Below, one piece after another: positions 44,359-52,524 of a DNA stretch of 64,000 bases. The notes beneath the pieces are model-generated. The model was not told the DNA's origin and searched no databases. It worked only from the letters and a program-made list of their open reading frames with translations. The stretch spans positions 184,310 to 248,309 of the forward strand of contig NZ_SZQL01000008.1 in the NCBI RefSeq assembly GCF_005233845.1, written 5' to 3'. Both the position numbers and the translations under genes were made by a program. The DNA is from Ilyomonas limi. GTDB taxonomy: Bacteria > Bacteroidota > Bacteroidia > Chitinophagales > Chitinophagaceae. Numbering within the stretch: the stretch's first letter is position 1; each line of letters starts with the position of its first letter.

Positions 44359-46590
44359 TTATTTTCCTTTTATTACGCTAAGCTGGGTTTGCAACCGGAT
44401 GTCTTCTGATGAGCTGCCAACCAAAAGGTCGAAAGCACCTGGTTCTACCAAAAAGCCGTGTGATTGTTCATCATAAAAGGCAAGCTTATTTGCAGGTAAA
44501 TCAAAAGTTACAGTTTTGGTTTGTCCGGGATTCAACGAGATGCGTTCAAAACCACGAAGCTCTTTTACAGGTCTTTTTACACTTGATTGTACATCGTGTA
44601 CATACAGTTGTGCTACTTCATCGCCGGCAACTTTTCCTGTATTGGTAACATCCACGCTTACGGTTACCTTGCCGGATGGTGTTATTTGTTTATCAGATAC
44701 TTTTAAATTGGAATATTTAAAAGTGGTATAACTTAATCCATGGCCGAAGGGGAAAAGCGGTTTTCCATTCAAATACATATATGTAAAGCCTCTTGAAATA
44801 TCATACTCATCCTGCGGCGGCACCTGCGATTCTGAAGCATATACGGTATAGGGCAATTTGCCACCGGGATTAACATTTCCAAATAATACGTCTGCTATGG
44901 CATTAGCTCCCTGCTCGCCACCCCACCACGCTTCAATAATGGCTGGTGCGCTTTCTTTAACTGCAGGTATCGTAAGCGGACCTGCATTCATCAACACTAC
45001 TATGGTGCGTGGGTTGGCAGCTAATACTGTTTTAAACAATTCCTCCTGCCCAGCCGGCAAGCCTAAAGAAGTACGATCATGCCCTTCTGCCTCCACATCG
45101 AGTGTAGTACCTACATAGAGTATGACAGCATCGGCTTTTTTTGCAGCATCAGCAGCATTTTGCAGTTCTAAAACAGTATCAAAAACAGGAGTGGCAGTTG
45201 CGTTTGAATCAGCAGTTGCATTCCTTCTTCTCCTGGGCGGCGGCAATGGTGTGCCTTTGGCAAAAATCACTTCCGTGCCTTGTCCAATACGGTTTTTAAT
45301 TCCTTGTAACGGGGTAATGGCTTCCATTGGTTTACCGCTATAACCACCCGCGGTAAACACATCGGCATGTGGACCGATAACTGCAATGGTTTTTATTTTG
45401 TTTTTATCTAAAGGAAGAACGCCATTTTTATTGGTTAATAAAACGATAGATTCCTGCGCCTCCTGCAATGCGAGTGCAAGGTGTTCTTTACTACCAACTA
45501 CCGACATAGGAATGTTGCTGTAAGAAACTTTATCCTGCGGATCAAATTCTCCTAACAAAAACCGGTCTCGCATTACGCGGTAAACCGCATCATTCAATCT
45601 ATCCTCCGATAATAAACCCTGCTTTACTGCGGCAGGTATATATTCCATAAATTCTTTGTCAGAAAAATCGCAGCCCGCCATCACTGATTTGGCAACTGCC
45701 TGTTCGTAGCTCATTTGTCCTTTTTCGTGCCCGTTTACCATCGTTCTTACACCGCCCAGGTCCGAGACTACAAAACCTTTAAAGCCCCAGTCATTTTTAA
45801 GAATATCCGTAAGCAAATGTTTATTGATATTGTTAGGCGTGCCGTTAATAGCATTATAAGAAGCCATGATAGATTGTGCTTTACCTTCCACAATACAGTC
45901 TTTAAATTGTGGCAACCAGTATTCGTGCAGCATGCGCTCACTCACGGTGGCTGATAGCGCCTGCCGGTTTTCTTCTACATTATTTACGGCAAAGTGCTTT
46001 AGGGTAGATACGAGTTTAAGATGTTCAGGATCATTGCCTTGCAGACCTTGCACATAGGCAACCCCTATTCTCCCGGTTAAGTACGGGTCTTCACCAAAAC
46101 ATTCATTGATACGTCCCCAGTATGGGTTACGGCTCATATTGATAACTGGTGCCCGGTAGATTAAACCTTTTTTATCACCCTTAAAATTGGGATCATTATG
46201 CCAGCCATTGTATATAGCGCGGGCTTCATCGGAGATGGCAGTAGCTACTGCATACATTAGTTTTGTATCCCAGGTAGCTGCTGCTGCAATAGATACCGGA
46301 AACATGGTAGTAGGCCGGTTCCATACAACCCCGTGCAAACATTGATTCCATTTATCCGACTTAATATCAAAGCGCTCAATATCCGGCGCAACATGGTTTA
46401 AAAAAGCTGCTTTTTCTTCTAGTGTCATTCGCGACATGAGGTCATGTACACGCATATCAACCGGTTGCGTATAATCGAGATATAAAGGTGTTTTTGGTGG
46501 TTGCGCATGCAGGTGTTGTGTACAACAAAACAGCAGCACTATCAGCAACCGGTTTCTTTGGCTAAGCAATACGTTAGTTACATTTTTCAT
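44359..46590 (-). CDS. Glycoside hydrolase family 3 (beta-xylosidase/beta-glucosidase)
   Basis: A secreted enzyme of 743 residues. Signal peptide up to ...CCTQHLHAQ. The N-terminal barrel contains LKHFAVNNVEENRQALSATV and the nucleophile Asp in GFKGFVVSDLGGVRTM; the alpha/beta sandwich follows with AVIGPHADVFTAGGYSG and VVLMNAGPLTIP; the C-terminal fibronectin-like domain has LFPFGHGLSYTTFKYSNLK and LRGFERISLNPGQTKTVTF. Active-site context NECFGEDPYL resembles the beta-xylosidase and beta-glucosidase groups. Because GH39 and GH51 genes share the locus, a xylosidase or arabinofuranosidase role is more likely than a glucosidase. A low-complexity TPLPPPRRRRNATADSNATA insert near residue 440 is unusual. 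Confidence 0.9.
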   Translation of the reverse strand: MKNVTNVLLSQRNRLLIVLLFCCTQHLHAQPPKTPLYLDYTQPVDMRVHDLMSRMTLEEKAAFLNHVAPDIERFDIKSDKWNQCLHGVVWNRPTTMFPVSIAAAATWDTKLMYAVATAISDEARAIYNGWHNDPNFKGDKKGLIYRAPVINMSRNPYWGRINECFGEDPYLTGRIGVAYVQGLQGNDPEHLKLVSTLKHFAVNNVEENRQALSATVSERMLHEYWLPQFKDCIVEGKAQSIMASYNAINGTPNNINKHLLTDILKNDWGFKGFVVSDLGGVRTMVNGHEKGQMSYEQAVAKSVMAGCDFSDKEFMEYIPAAVKQGLLSEDRLNDAVYRVMRDRFLLGEFDPQDKVSYSNIPMSVVGSKEHLALALQEAQESIVLLTNKNGVLPLDKNKIKTIAVIGPHADVFTAGGYSGKPMEAITPLQGIKNRIGQGTEVIFAKGTPLPPPRRRRNATADSNATATPVFDTVLELQNAADAAKKADAVILYVGTTLDVEAEGHDRTSLGLPAGQEELFKTVLAANPRTIVVLMNAGPLTIPAVKESAPAIIEAWWGGEQGANAIADVLFGNVNPGGKLPYTVYASESQVPPQDEYDISRGFTYMYLNGKPLFPFGHGLSYTTFKYSNLKVSDKQITPSGKVTVSVDVTNTGKVAGDEVAQLYVHDVQSSVKRPVKELRGFERISLNPGQTKTVTFDLPANKLAFYDEQSHGFLVEPGAFDLLVGSSSEDIRLQTQLSVIKGK

Positions 46591-46675
46591 GGCTTATACA
46601 TTTAAACTATACAAAAAGATATACTGCTGCAGCTTATTACTGCAGTAAACAAGGAGTTCGTTATTTTTAATCAAC

Positions 46676-47689
46676 TTATAGTATTGATGCTACTGACACT
46701 ATTCTTTCTTCCTCTTTTGAGAATGTCAATGGATTTTTTAGCGTTCTGCCCAGCCCACGCCATTCTACATTCATGATGTCGCCTTCCTGTAATTGTATCT
46801 TATCTCCGAAACTAAAGGCGTCTGCCCCAAAAAAGTGAATATGCGCCTGCATTGGGATGCGATGTCCGGGATATTTAAAATGGTGATGTTCTAAATTAGG
46901 AAGACTGTGCGCCATATTTTTCTCGCCGGTCTGTATTTCTTTCGACCAGATAACATTGCCCCTTCTTGTAATGCTTACTGTACCTTTTACATCTTCAAAA
47001 TCAGCAGTTAATACCAGTTCAGGACCAATAGCACAGGACCTGAGCTTAGAAGGAGCGAGATATAGATAATTTTTCTTCTCCATTACATGGTCAGAAAATT
47101 CATTACCTGTGGTTAACCCTATTCTCCAGGGTTTTCCATTCCGGTCAACAATATAGATGCCTGCCACTTCCGGCTCCTCCCCGCCATCGTTACCAAAATG
47201 AGGTATTTCAAGGTTATCGCCGTGACCACGTAAGATATTGCCGGTGCCTTTATAAAACCACTCTGGCTGCACGCCTACTGTTCCGCCTTCGGGGTGGCCG
47301 CCATCCAGCCCCCATTGGTACATCTGCATACTGTCGGTTAGTTTTGCTTCCTGTGCTTGGTGCATCATCTGGCGGTTAAGCGCGCTGTTTTTATGCGTAA
47401 GCCCAGTGCCTGAAACAATGCAGGCAGCAGGGTTTTGAGGATAGTCGAATGAAGGCAGCCATCTCCATTCACTTTCGCCATTATAAACAGCATCATAGTC
47501 TAACACTTCATCTGATAAGCGGGATGCTATCAAAGCTTCCATTTTCGCTTGTGTATTAAGTGCATCAAATGCAAGCGCATAAACCGAGTCAGTATTGTTT
47601 AATAAAATGAGTGAAGGCTCTTTAACCATCGCTACCCGCCGCCCTTTTTCAGGATGTTTGATTTGGACCAGCCGAATGCTTTCTTTCAT
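46676..47689 (-). CDS. AraD1/GguC-family protein of the FAH superfamily (candidate 2-keto-3-deoxypentonate dehydratase)
   Basis: A cytoplasmic protein of 337 residues. The N-terminal lid (MKESIRLVQIKHPEKGRRVA) and core with IVSGTGLTHKNSALNRQMMH, GLDGGHPEGGTVGVQPEWFY, GDNLEIPHFGNDGGEEPEVA and GLTTGNEFSDHVMEKKNYL define the AraD1-type FAH protein; Glu and Asp residues in EEPEVA and NEFSDH are the likely metal ligands. Relatives of this type, and XylX of Caulobacter in the same superfamily, dehydrate 2-keto-3-deoxypentonate to 2-oxoglutarate semialdehyde, just the substrate of the ALDH at 41052. It lies 46 bases downstream of the SDR gene and 85 bases upstream of GH3. Confidence 0.85.
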   Translation of the reverse strand: MKESIRLVQIKHPEKGRRVAMVKEPSLILLNNTDSVYALAFDALNTQAKMEALIASRLSDEVLDYDAVYNGESEWRWLPSFDYPQNPAACIVSGTGLTHKNSALNRQMMHQAQEAKLTDSMQMYQWGLDGGHPEGGTVGVQPEWFYKGTGNILRGHGDNLEIPHFGNDGGEEPEVAGIYIVDRNGKPWRIGLTTGNEFSDHVMEKKNYLYLAPSKLRSCAIGPELVLTADFEDVKGTVSITRRGNVIWSKEIQTGEKNMAHSLPNLEHHHFKYPGHRIPMQAHIHFFGADAFSFGDKIQLQEGDIMNVEWRGLGRTLKNPLTFSKEEERIVSVASIL

Positions 47690-47735
47690 AATTATTTATT
47701 GGGTTTTGTAGAAATAACAGCCTGCGTGCGTGTTT

Positions 47736-48512
47736 TTAAATGGTAATCCATCCGCCATCCACCGAAAAACAGCCTCCGGTTGCATAGCTCGAAGCAGGAC
47801 TTGCGAGGTAAAGCGCTATGCCACCTATCTCATACAATTCGCCCCAGCGCCCCATGGGTATTTTGGCAATAAAGGCGTTATACTTTTCCGGATCATTGGT
47901 AAGCGGCAGGTTTAAATCGGTAGCAAAAGGACCAGGTAAAATAGCGTTCACATTAATCTTTTCTTTTGCCAGTTCCATTGCCAGCGAGCGGGTAAGTTGT
48001 AAAATGGCACCTTTACTGGTTGCATACGGCGTGCGCTCGGGAATGGCGGTTACAGAAAGCATGGAGCCAATGTTAATGATGCGTCCGTAACCATTCTTCT
48101 TCATGATGGGTACCACTTCGCGGCAGGCTAACCAGGAGCCGGTAACATTTATCTGCTGTACTTTATTAAAGTCGGCCAGCGACAAATCTTCAATCGTTCC
48201 CCGTATATTGATACCTGCCGAGTTGATTAAGATGTCTATTTTCCCAAAGTGCGCTACCGTTTTTTGCACTGTTTGCTGCACACTTTCTTCGTTGGCAACA
48301 TCGCAGTAAGTACTTATACAATCAACGCCATACGATTCTTTAATGCATTGTACAGCTTTGTCATTTTCTCCGTTTGATCTTGCAGCAATACAAATACCTG
48401 CACCTGCTTCTGCCAAAGCTTTTGCCATGGCAAGCCCAAGCCCGCGATTACCACCAATGACCAATGCCACATGGCCATTCAGTTTGAATAAGTCTAAAAT
48501 TTTTTGTTTCAA
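47736..48512 (-). CDS. SDR-family oxidoreductase (candidate pentose/aldose 1-dehydrogenase)
   Basis: A classical short-chain dehydrogenase of 258 residues. Cofactor motif GGNRGLGLAMAKALAEAG, NSAGIN after strand four, and catalytic Ser (INIGSMLSV), Tyr and Lys (TPYATSKGA) are intact; the end reads YATGGCFSVDGGWIT. It resembles the gluconate 5-dehydrogenase/aldose dehydrogenase group. As the only classical dehydrogenase inside the leftward pentose operon, it could oxidise L-arabinose or D-xylose to the lactone. It is the first gene of the block SDR, AraD1, GH3, MFS, with a conserved repeat element directly upstream. Confidence 0.85.
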   Translation of the reverse strand: MKQKILDLFKLNGHVALVIGGNRGLGLAMAKALAEAGAGICIAARSNGENDKAVQCIKESYGVDCISTYCDVANEESVQQTVQKTVAHFGKIDILINSAGINIRGTIEDLSLADFNKVQQINVTGSWLACREVVPIMKKNGYGRIINIGSMLSVTAIPERTPYATSKGAILQLTRSLAMELAKEKINVNAILPGPFATDLNLPLTNDPEKYNAFIAKIPMGRWGELYEIGGIALYLASPASSYATGGCFSVDGGWITI

Positions 48513-49020
48513 GGTTATCCATTTTATGTTTAACTATTAAAAAAAGTTTCGCTTTAAATAGTGCTTAAGTAAAAACAAAAGCATGCAGCAATAAGCAAAT
48601 ACAAGTGATTGATACAATAATGTTGTATAGACCTGGTTTGTTGGCTAACAAAAATTTATTGCATCCTTTCTTTAAACTACCTTATCAGGTTATTAACTAA
48701 ATAATTCTCCAATCCCTTATGGGTGAGGACACCCGTTGGTAGCCTCTCTAACAGACGGTGTCTCACCCATAAATGTTCGGAAGAAGTTTCCGCATTAAGT
48801 TTTTACTCTTTCTTTCTGCCTTGACGCAAAAAGAAACAAAAAAGTCAAGGACGGCATGATGGCTCCGCGCATCCGTCCGGGCCTGCACGCCACATTGCCT
48901 AAGATGCACCTTTATTATTGAGTTCTTTGGTTTGGCTAACAATAATCTTCCGGACACCTGTGGTGAAATACCATCTGAAATAGTATTGTTTATGCAAAAC
49001 ATATTTAGTTGACACTGCAC
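48513..49020. repeat. Conserved structured intergenic element, copy 2 (core 48790-48945)
   Basis: Gap between the dehydratase and SDR genes. CCTTGAC (48819-48825) faces GTCAAGG (48844-48850), and GGACGG (48849-48854) faces CCGTCC (48873-48878) around CATGATGGCTCCGCGCAT. The segments GCCTGCACGCCACATT and TTTGGTTTGGCTAACAA align with copies 1 and 3. A separate 48720-48775 stretch has GGGTGAGGACACC facing GGTGTCTCACCC, a further hairpin. No gene was supported here. Confidence 0.75.
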
Positions 49021-50190
49021 TTATTCTATAATTTTAAATTGATCTACATAATCATCTTTTAAAGTAAGACCAACGCCGGGTTTGTTATCATCCAACTGAA
49101 GAAAACCATTTTCAGCAACTGCCTCACCATTGAATATGTACCAGAACATTTCGTTGCCTACTTCTATCTCCGTTTGCGGAAAATACTCCGCCATAGGCGA
49201 TGCAAAAGAACTCATTACCACATGCAAATTGTGCATCTGCCCGCCATGCGGAATCACTTCTACGCCGTGCTGGTAAGCTAGGGTACAAATTTTTTGTGCC
49301 TCTGTAAATCCACCAACTCGGTTAGTATCAAATTGAAAAATGTCCAGCGCATCAGCTTTCAATAAATCATAAAAGCCAAAGCGGGTGTACTCGTGTTCGC
49401 CACCGGAAAGTGGTATATCTGTATATTGTTTTAATTTGGCAAAATTGTGTATCTCATCGGGCAGCAGCAGTTCTTCTGCCCAGCGCAGATTGTACGGCTC
49501 TAATGCCTGTAAAAATTGTTTTGCATATACAAAATCAAAACCCATATAGGCTTCGAGCATAATATCTACATCATCGCCTACCGTTTCGCGCACCACCTTT
49601 ACCATTTCCAGGTTCTTTTTCATACCAGCTTTACCTTCTGTGAGCGGATAGCCGCAACGAAGCTTCATGCCAGTAAAACCCTGTGCTTTAAAATCGGCTG
49701 CTTCTGCCTGCAGGCTATCTAAATTGCGGGTGTATAAACGGCTATAGTATGTTTTTATGGCCGGCTTTGTTCTGCCTCCCATGAGCATAAATACCGGCTG
49801 TTGCATTACATGTCCTTTGATGTCCCACAGGGCAATATCCAGCGCACTGATGGCAGCCAGCACAGCGCCCTTTCTGCCATAAGCTACGGTAGAGCGATAC
49901 ATCTTTTCATACAGGTATTCTGTATTCAGGGGGTTTTCATTTATAAGTAATGGCTTTAACTTAGAATCTATAATCAGCTTTGTAACATCGGGGCAAAGAC
50001 CTGCATTACCAATGCCTATATGTCCTTCATCTGTTTCAATTTCTACCACCAGCCAGCTAAAAAACCGGAAAGGCGCCTGGGAATCTTCCTGAAAAGGCAA
50101 TGCACTTAGGGGTGTGGCAAAAATGGTGTCTGCTGTTTTAACGGGACCTTGCCACTGGTATAGCTTTGTTCTAACCGCTTGAATTTTCAT
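49021..50190 (-). CDS. Enolase-superfamily sugar-acid dehydratase (rhamnonate-dehydratase-like)
   Basis: A cytoplasmic Mg-dependent dehydratase of 389 residues in the mandelate racemase subgroup. The capping domain is followed by the barrel with GFTGMKLRCGYPLTEGKAGM (Lys), VDIMLEAYMGFD, LRWAEELLLPDEIHNF (Glu), PLSGGEHEYTRFGFYD (Glu), QFDTNRVGGFTEAQK and the catalytic His in VIPHGGQMHNLHVV, ending with SPMAEYFPQTEIEVGNEMFW. These segments follow L-rhamnonate dehydratase closely. In this locus L-arabinonate or D-xylonate is the likely substrate, giving 2-keto-3-deoxypentonate for the AraD1-like protein. Gaps with the repeat elements lie on both sides, so it may be a single-gene unit. Confidence 0.88.
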   Translation of the reverse strand: MKIQAVRTKLYQWQGPVKTADTIFATPLSALPFQEDSQAPFRFFSWLVVEIETDEGHIGIGNAGLCPDVTKLIIDSKLKPLLINENPLNTEYLYEKMYRSTVAYGRKGAVLAAISALDIALWDIKGHVMQQPVFMLMGGRTKPAIKTYYSRLYTRNLDSLQAEAADFKAQGFTGMKLRCGYPLTEGKAGMKKNLEMVKVVRETVGDDVDIMLEAYMGFDFVYAKQFLQALEPYNLRWAEELLLPDEIHNFAKLKQYTDIPLSGGEHEYTRFGFYDLLKADALDIFQFDTNRVGGFTEAQKICTLAYQHGVEVIPHGGQMHNLHVVMSSFASPMAEYFPQTEIEVGNEMFWYIFNGEAVAENGFLQLDDNKPGVGLTLKDDYVDQFKIIE

Positions 50191-50694
50191 CTGTTGTTAT
50201 ATTGTAATTGAAAAGAGTTTGTTTGTATGTGTTTTTTGTAAGTAAATGTTGCTTCGTAATTGTGGCGGCTTCGAGTTCTAAAATTTAGTTTGACATCATA
50301 CTTGTTACACTGTTACAAAATATGTTTAGAATAGAACTGATCTATTTTGGATGCTATTGAGTTTACAGATACTTTAAGTATGATCTCTTACATTCAATTT
50401 ATGTTTGTCACTTTTTCTCTTGAAAGAAAAATTAATCAAAAAGTTCAAGGACAAGCCGATCGCTCCGCGCGTTTGTCCGGCCAACGCCACCACTTACTCT
50501 AAGTTGCATTTTAGTATTTTGAGTGAGTGGTTTGGATGGCAAAGCCTTTTGCACTTATGATATTTCGCCGATGTTGGTGTTCTTCACCAACAGCAATGAT
50601 TTAATGGTTTATTTATTTTGCCGGTGAAGAACACCGGCAAAGGCGCAAGTGATTTAGGTAACAGTGTACTTATAATCAAACTATGTAAACTGTT
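50191..50694. repeat. Conserved structured intergenic element, copy 3 (core 50381-50545), plus double-hairpin repeat
   Basis: Gap between the GH39 and dehydratase genes. CTTGAA (50419-50424) faces TTCAAG (50444-50449), and GGACAA (50449-50454) faces TTGTCC (50473-50478) around CGATCGCTCCGCGCGT. GCCAACGCCACCACTTA and GTGGTTTGGATGGC align with copy 1. The double-hairpin repeat at 50566-50645 follows. No gene was supported here. Confidence 0.75.
50566..50645. repeat. Double-hairpin palindromic repeat, copy B
   Basis: TTGGTGTTCTTCACCAA (50574-50590 region) and TTTGCCGGTGAAGAACACCG (from about 50617) each fold on themselves, and GGTGTTCTTCACC is the exact reverse complement of GGTGAAGAACACC. Outer CGCC/GGCG bases pair as well, so the whole 80-bp unit is palindromic. 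It lies 50 bases past the GH39 stop and could end that transcript. Confidence 0.6.
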
Positions 50695-52425
50695 TTACCA
50701 GGAATATTGCAGTAATGAAACTGCTTGTCTTGGCAAATCCATCTTCAACACGGCCTCCCCATTTTTTACTGTTACCCATTCAGGTGAAGAATATAACTGC
50801 AACTGGCCGGCTGCTTCCAACTCTTTCACCTGCTGAGGAGAAGGGCTTTGTGGTGAACCCATCTTTTTCCAGGCTTGATAGGAATTGCTATGCTGTTGGT
50901 CTATTCTGTAATGCCGTAACATTACTTTTCCGTCGGGCAGTCCATTCATTTTTACAACCACCTGCGATGGCGGTACAGTCAAATCATTATTATCATGATA
51001 ATTCCAAACCATTACCGTTGCCGTATGGTCGTCTTTAGCAGCAAGCGCATTAATATCCGGCTTATCTCCTCTTACACTGGAGTCGAGAATAGTTGCATAA
51101 TTGTAAGCTAAGTTTTTACCTACTGCTACCCTGTCGCCCTGCATCATCCCAAACATCCTAAAAGTATTCAAGACAGGTTTATCCACGCCATTCGTTGCCA
51201 GATCTCTGAAGCCACGGAACCAAGGCTGATTTTCAAACTCAAAAGCCCAGGTAACAGCACCTTTCAGGTTTACACCCCGATTCTCAGCAATATCATATTT
51301 TCTTGCAAAGGCTGCGGCGGTATAGCTGGAATACATGGTACCATTGCGATACGCATTTTGAGGATTGAAGTCTTCTGAACAGGCGGCACAACCTTCAGGA
51401 TCTGATTCGCCAATAATTATGGGTAAATTTTTTAATGTAGGATAAGATGCAACAATCTGGAAGCCGGCATCAATATCACGCAATTGCTTACCCACATTCA
51501 TCTGCACCATGCCGTTCACCACTTTTGGTTCGCCTTTAGCATGAAAAGTAATTACATCAATCGGAGAGCCTTTTTTGCCGGTAACATAGTTCTTTCCGTT
51601 TACCACATGATCTAAGAAAGCTTTCATAAAAGTGGCCGCATCTTCCCATGCCGGACCCGTTACCTCCGGTCCACCAATCTTTGCAGTTGGCAAGGCACGC
51701 TTCACCGCATCGGCACAGTAATCATACAGCTTGATGTATTCTTCAGTTGTACCCTGCCAGTAACCAATATTGGGTTCGTTCCATACTTCCCAAAACCACG
51801 TTTCCACTTCTTCCTTTCCATACCTTTCTACAGAATGTTTTACCCATTCATACACCAGGTTGGCAAATTTCGTATAGTCTTTTGGAGGATAAGCCCAGCC
51901 GGTAAAAATATTACCATATTTCTGGTCGGGTCCCCAATTATGCCTGTACGGCTCCGGTTTGGTTGACAGCGCCTCGGGCATAAAACCAATTTGTGCAATA
52001 GGCTTCATTCCTCTTTCAATAAATGTATCAAAAATGCTGTCAATGATTGTCCAGCTATACACCGGGCGTCCTTGTGCATCTTCGGTATAGGCGTTGGTGG
52101 AACCCCATTTTAAAGCCGCTTTACCATCGCCCGAAACCAATAAACTATGCACTCTTACATTTACCGGTACTTTACTCAATTGGGATATTTCTGTCAGTAA
52201 TTTTTTACCATCTTTCATGTAGGTGTAGTTGGGCTCATCGTAACCAAAAAACGCCCAGATTGGCTTCATAGCGCCCTGTTTGGTATTAAAGTCCACACTT
52301 ATTGCTACAGGATCTCCGGATGAATTATTACTGCTTTGCGCAAAAACGCCTGCACCGGCAAAAACAGTAAAAGCAGCAGATAATGAAAGGAATTTTACAA
52401 CTTTTTGAAAGCTTGTGTACATCAT
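50695..52425 (-). CDS. Glycoside hydrolase family 39 (beta-xylosidase-like)
   Basis: A secreted enzyme of 576 residues. Signal peptide: up to ...FAGAGVFAQ. The barrel shows RVHSLLVSGDG, the acid/base Glu in TWFWEVWNEPNIGYW and the nucleophile Glu in LPIIIGESDPEGCAAC, followed by YSSYTAAAFARKYDIAENRG and a C-terminal beta-sandwich (VMVWNYHDNNDLTVPPSQVV). GH39 contains beta-xylosidases and arabinose-specific enzymes; a pentosidase fits this locus, but the exact linkage cannot be assigned. It follows SusD by 99 bases on the same strand and is probably the first enzyme of the operon to be made. Confidence 0.88.
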   Translation of the reverse strand: MMYTSFQKVVKFLSLSAAFTVFAGAGVFAQSSNNSSGDPVAISVDFNTKQGAMKPIWAFFGYDEPNYTYMKDGKKLLTEISQLSKVPVNVRVHSLLVSGDGKAALKWGSTNAYTEDAQGRPVYSWTIIDSIFDTFIERGMKPIAQIGFMPEALSTKPEPYRHNWGPDQKYGNIFTGWAYPPKDYTKFANLVYEWVKHSVERYGKEEVETWFWEVWNEPNIGYWQGTTEEYIKLYDYCADAVKRALPTAKIGGPEVTGPAWEDAATFMKAFLDHVVNGKNYVTGKKGSPIDVITFHAKGEPKVVNGMVQMNVGKQLRDIDAGFQIVASYPTLKNLPIIIGESDPEGCAACSEDFNPQNAYRNGTMYSSYTAAAFARKYDIAENRGVNLKGAVTWAFEFENQPWFRGFRDLATNGVDKPVLNTFRMFGMMQGDRVAVGKNLAYNYATILDSSVRGDKPDINALAAKDDHTATVMVWNYHDNNDLTVPPSQVVVKMNGLPDGKVMLRHYRIDQQHSNSYQAWKKMGSPQSPSPQQVKELEAAGQLQLYSSPEWVTVKNGEAVLKMDLPRQAVSLLQYSW

Positions 52426-52524
52426 AATTTAGTTCTTATCTTTTTAGATTCCCGAATGTTTAATTTAAAGACTTGATATTGCTATAACGGTATTCAATTA
52501 AACATAACCTTTCTCATATAACTA

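Noticed and set aside
48763..49020. An 85-codon frame that covers repeat element copy 2
   Set aside because: The corresponding frame is not kept in copies 1 and 3, while the stem pairing is, so a protein-coding reading is not supported.
50618..50836. A 72-codon plus-strand frame at the GH39 end
   Set aside because: It begins in the palindromic repeat and overlaps the end of GH39 in antisense.
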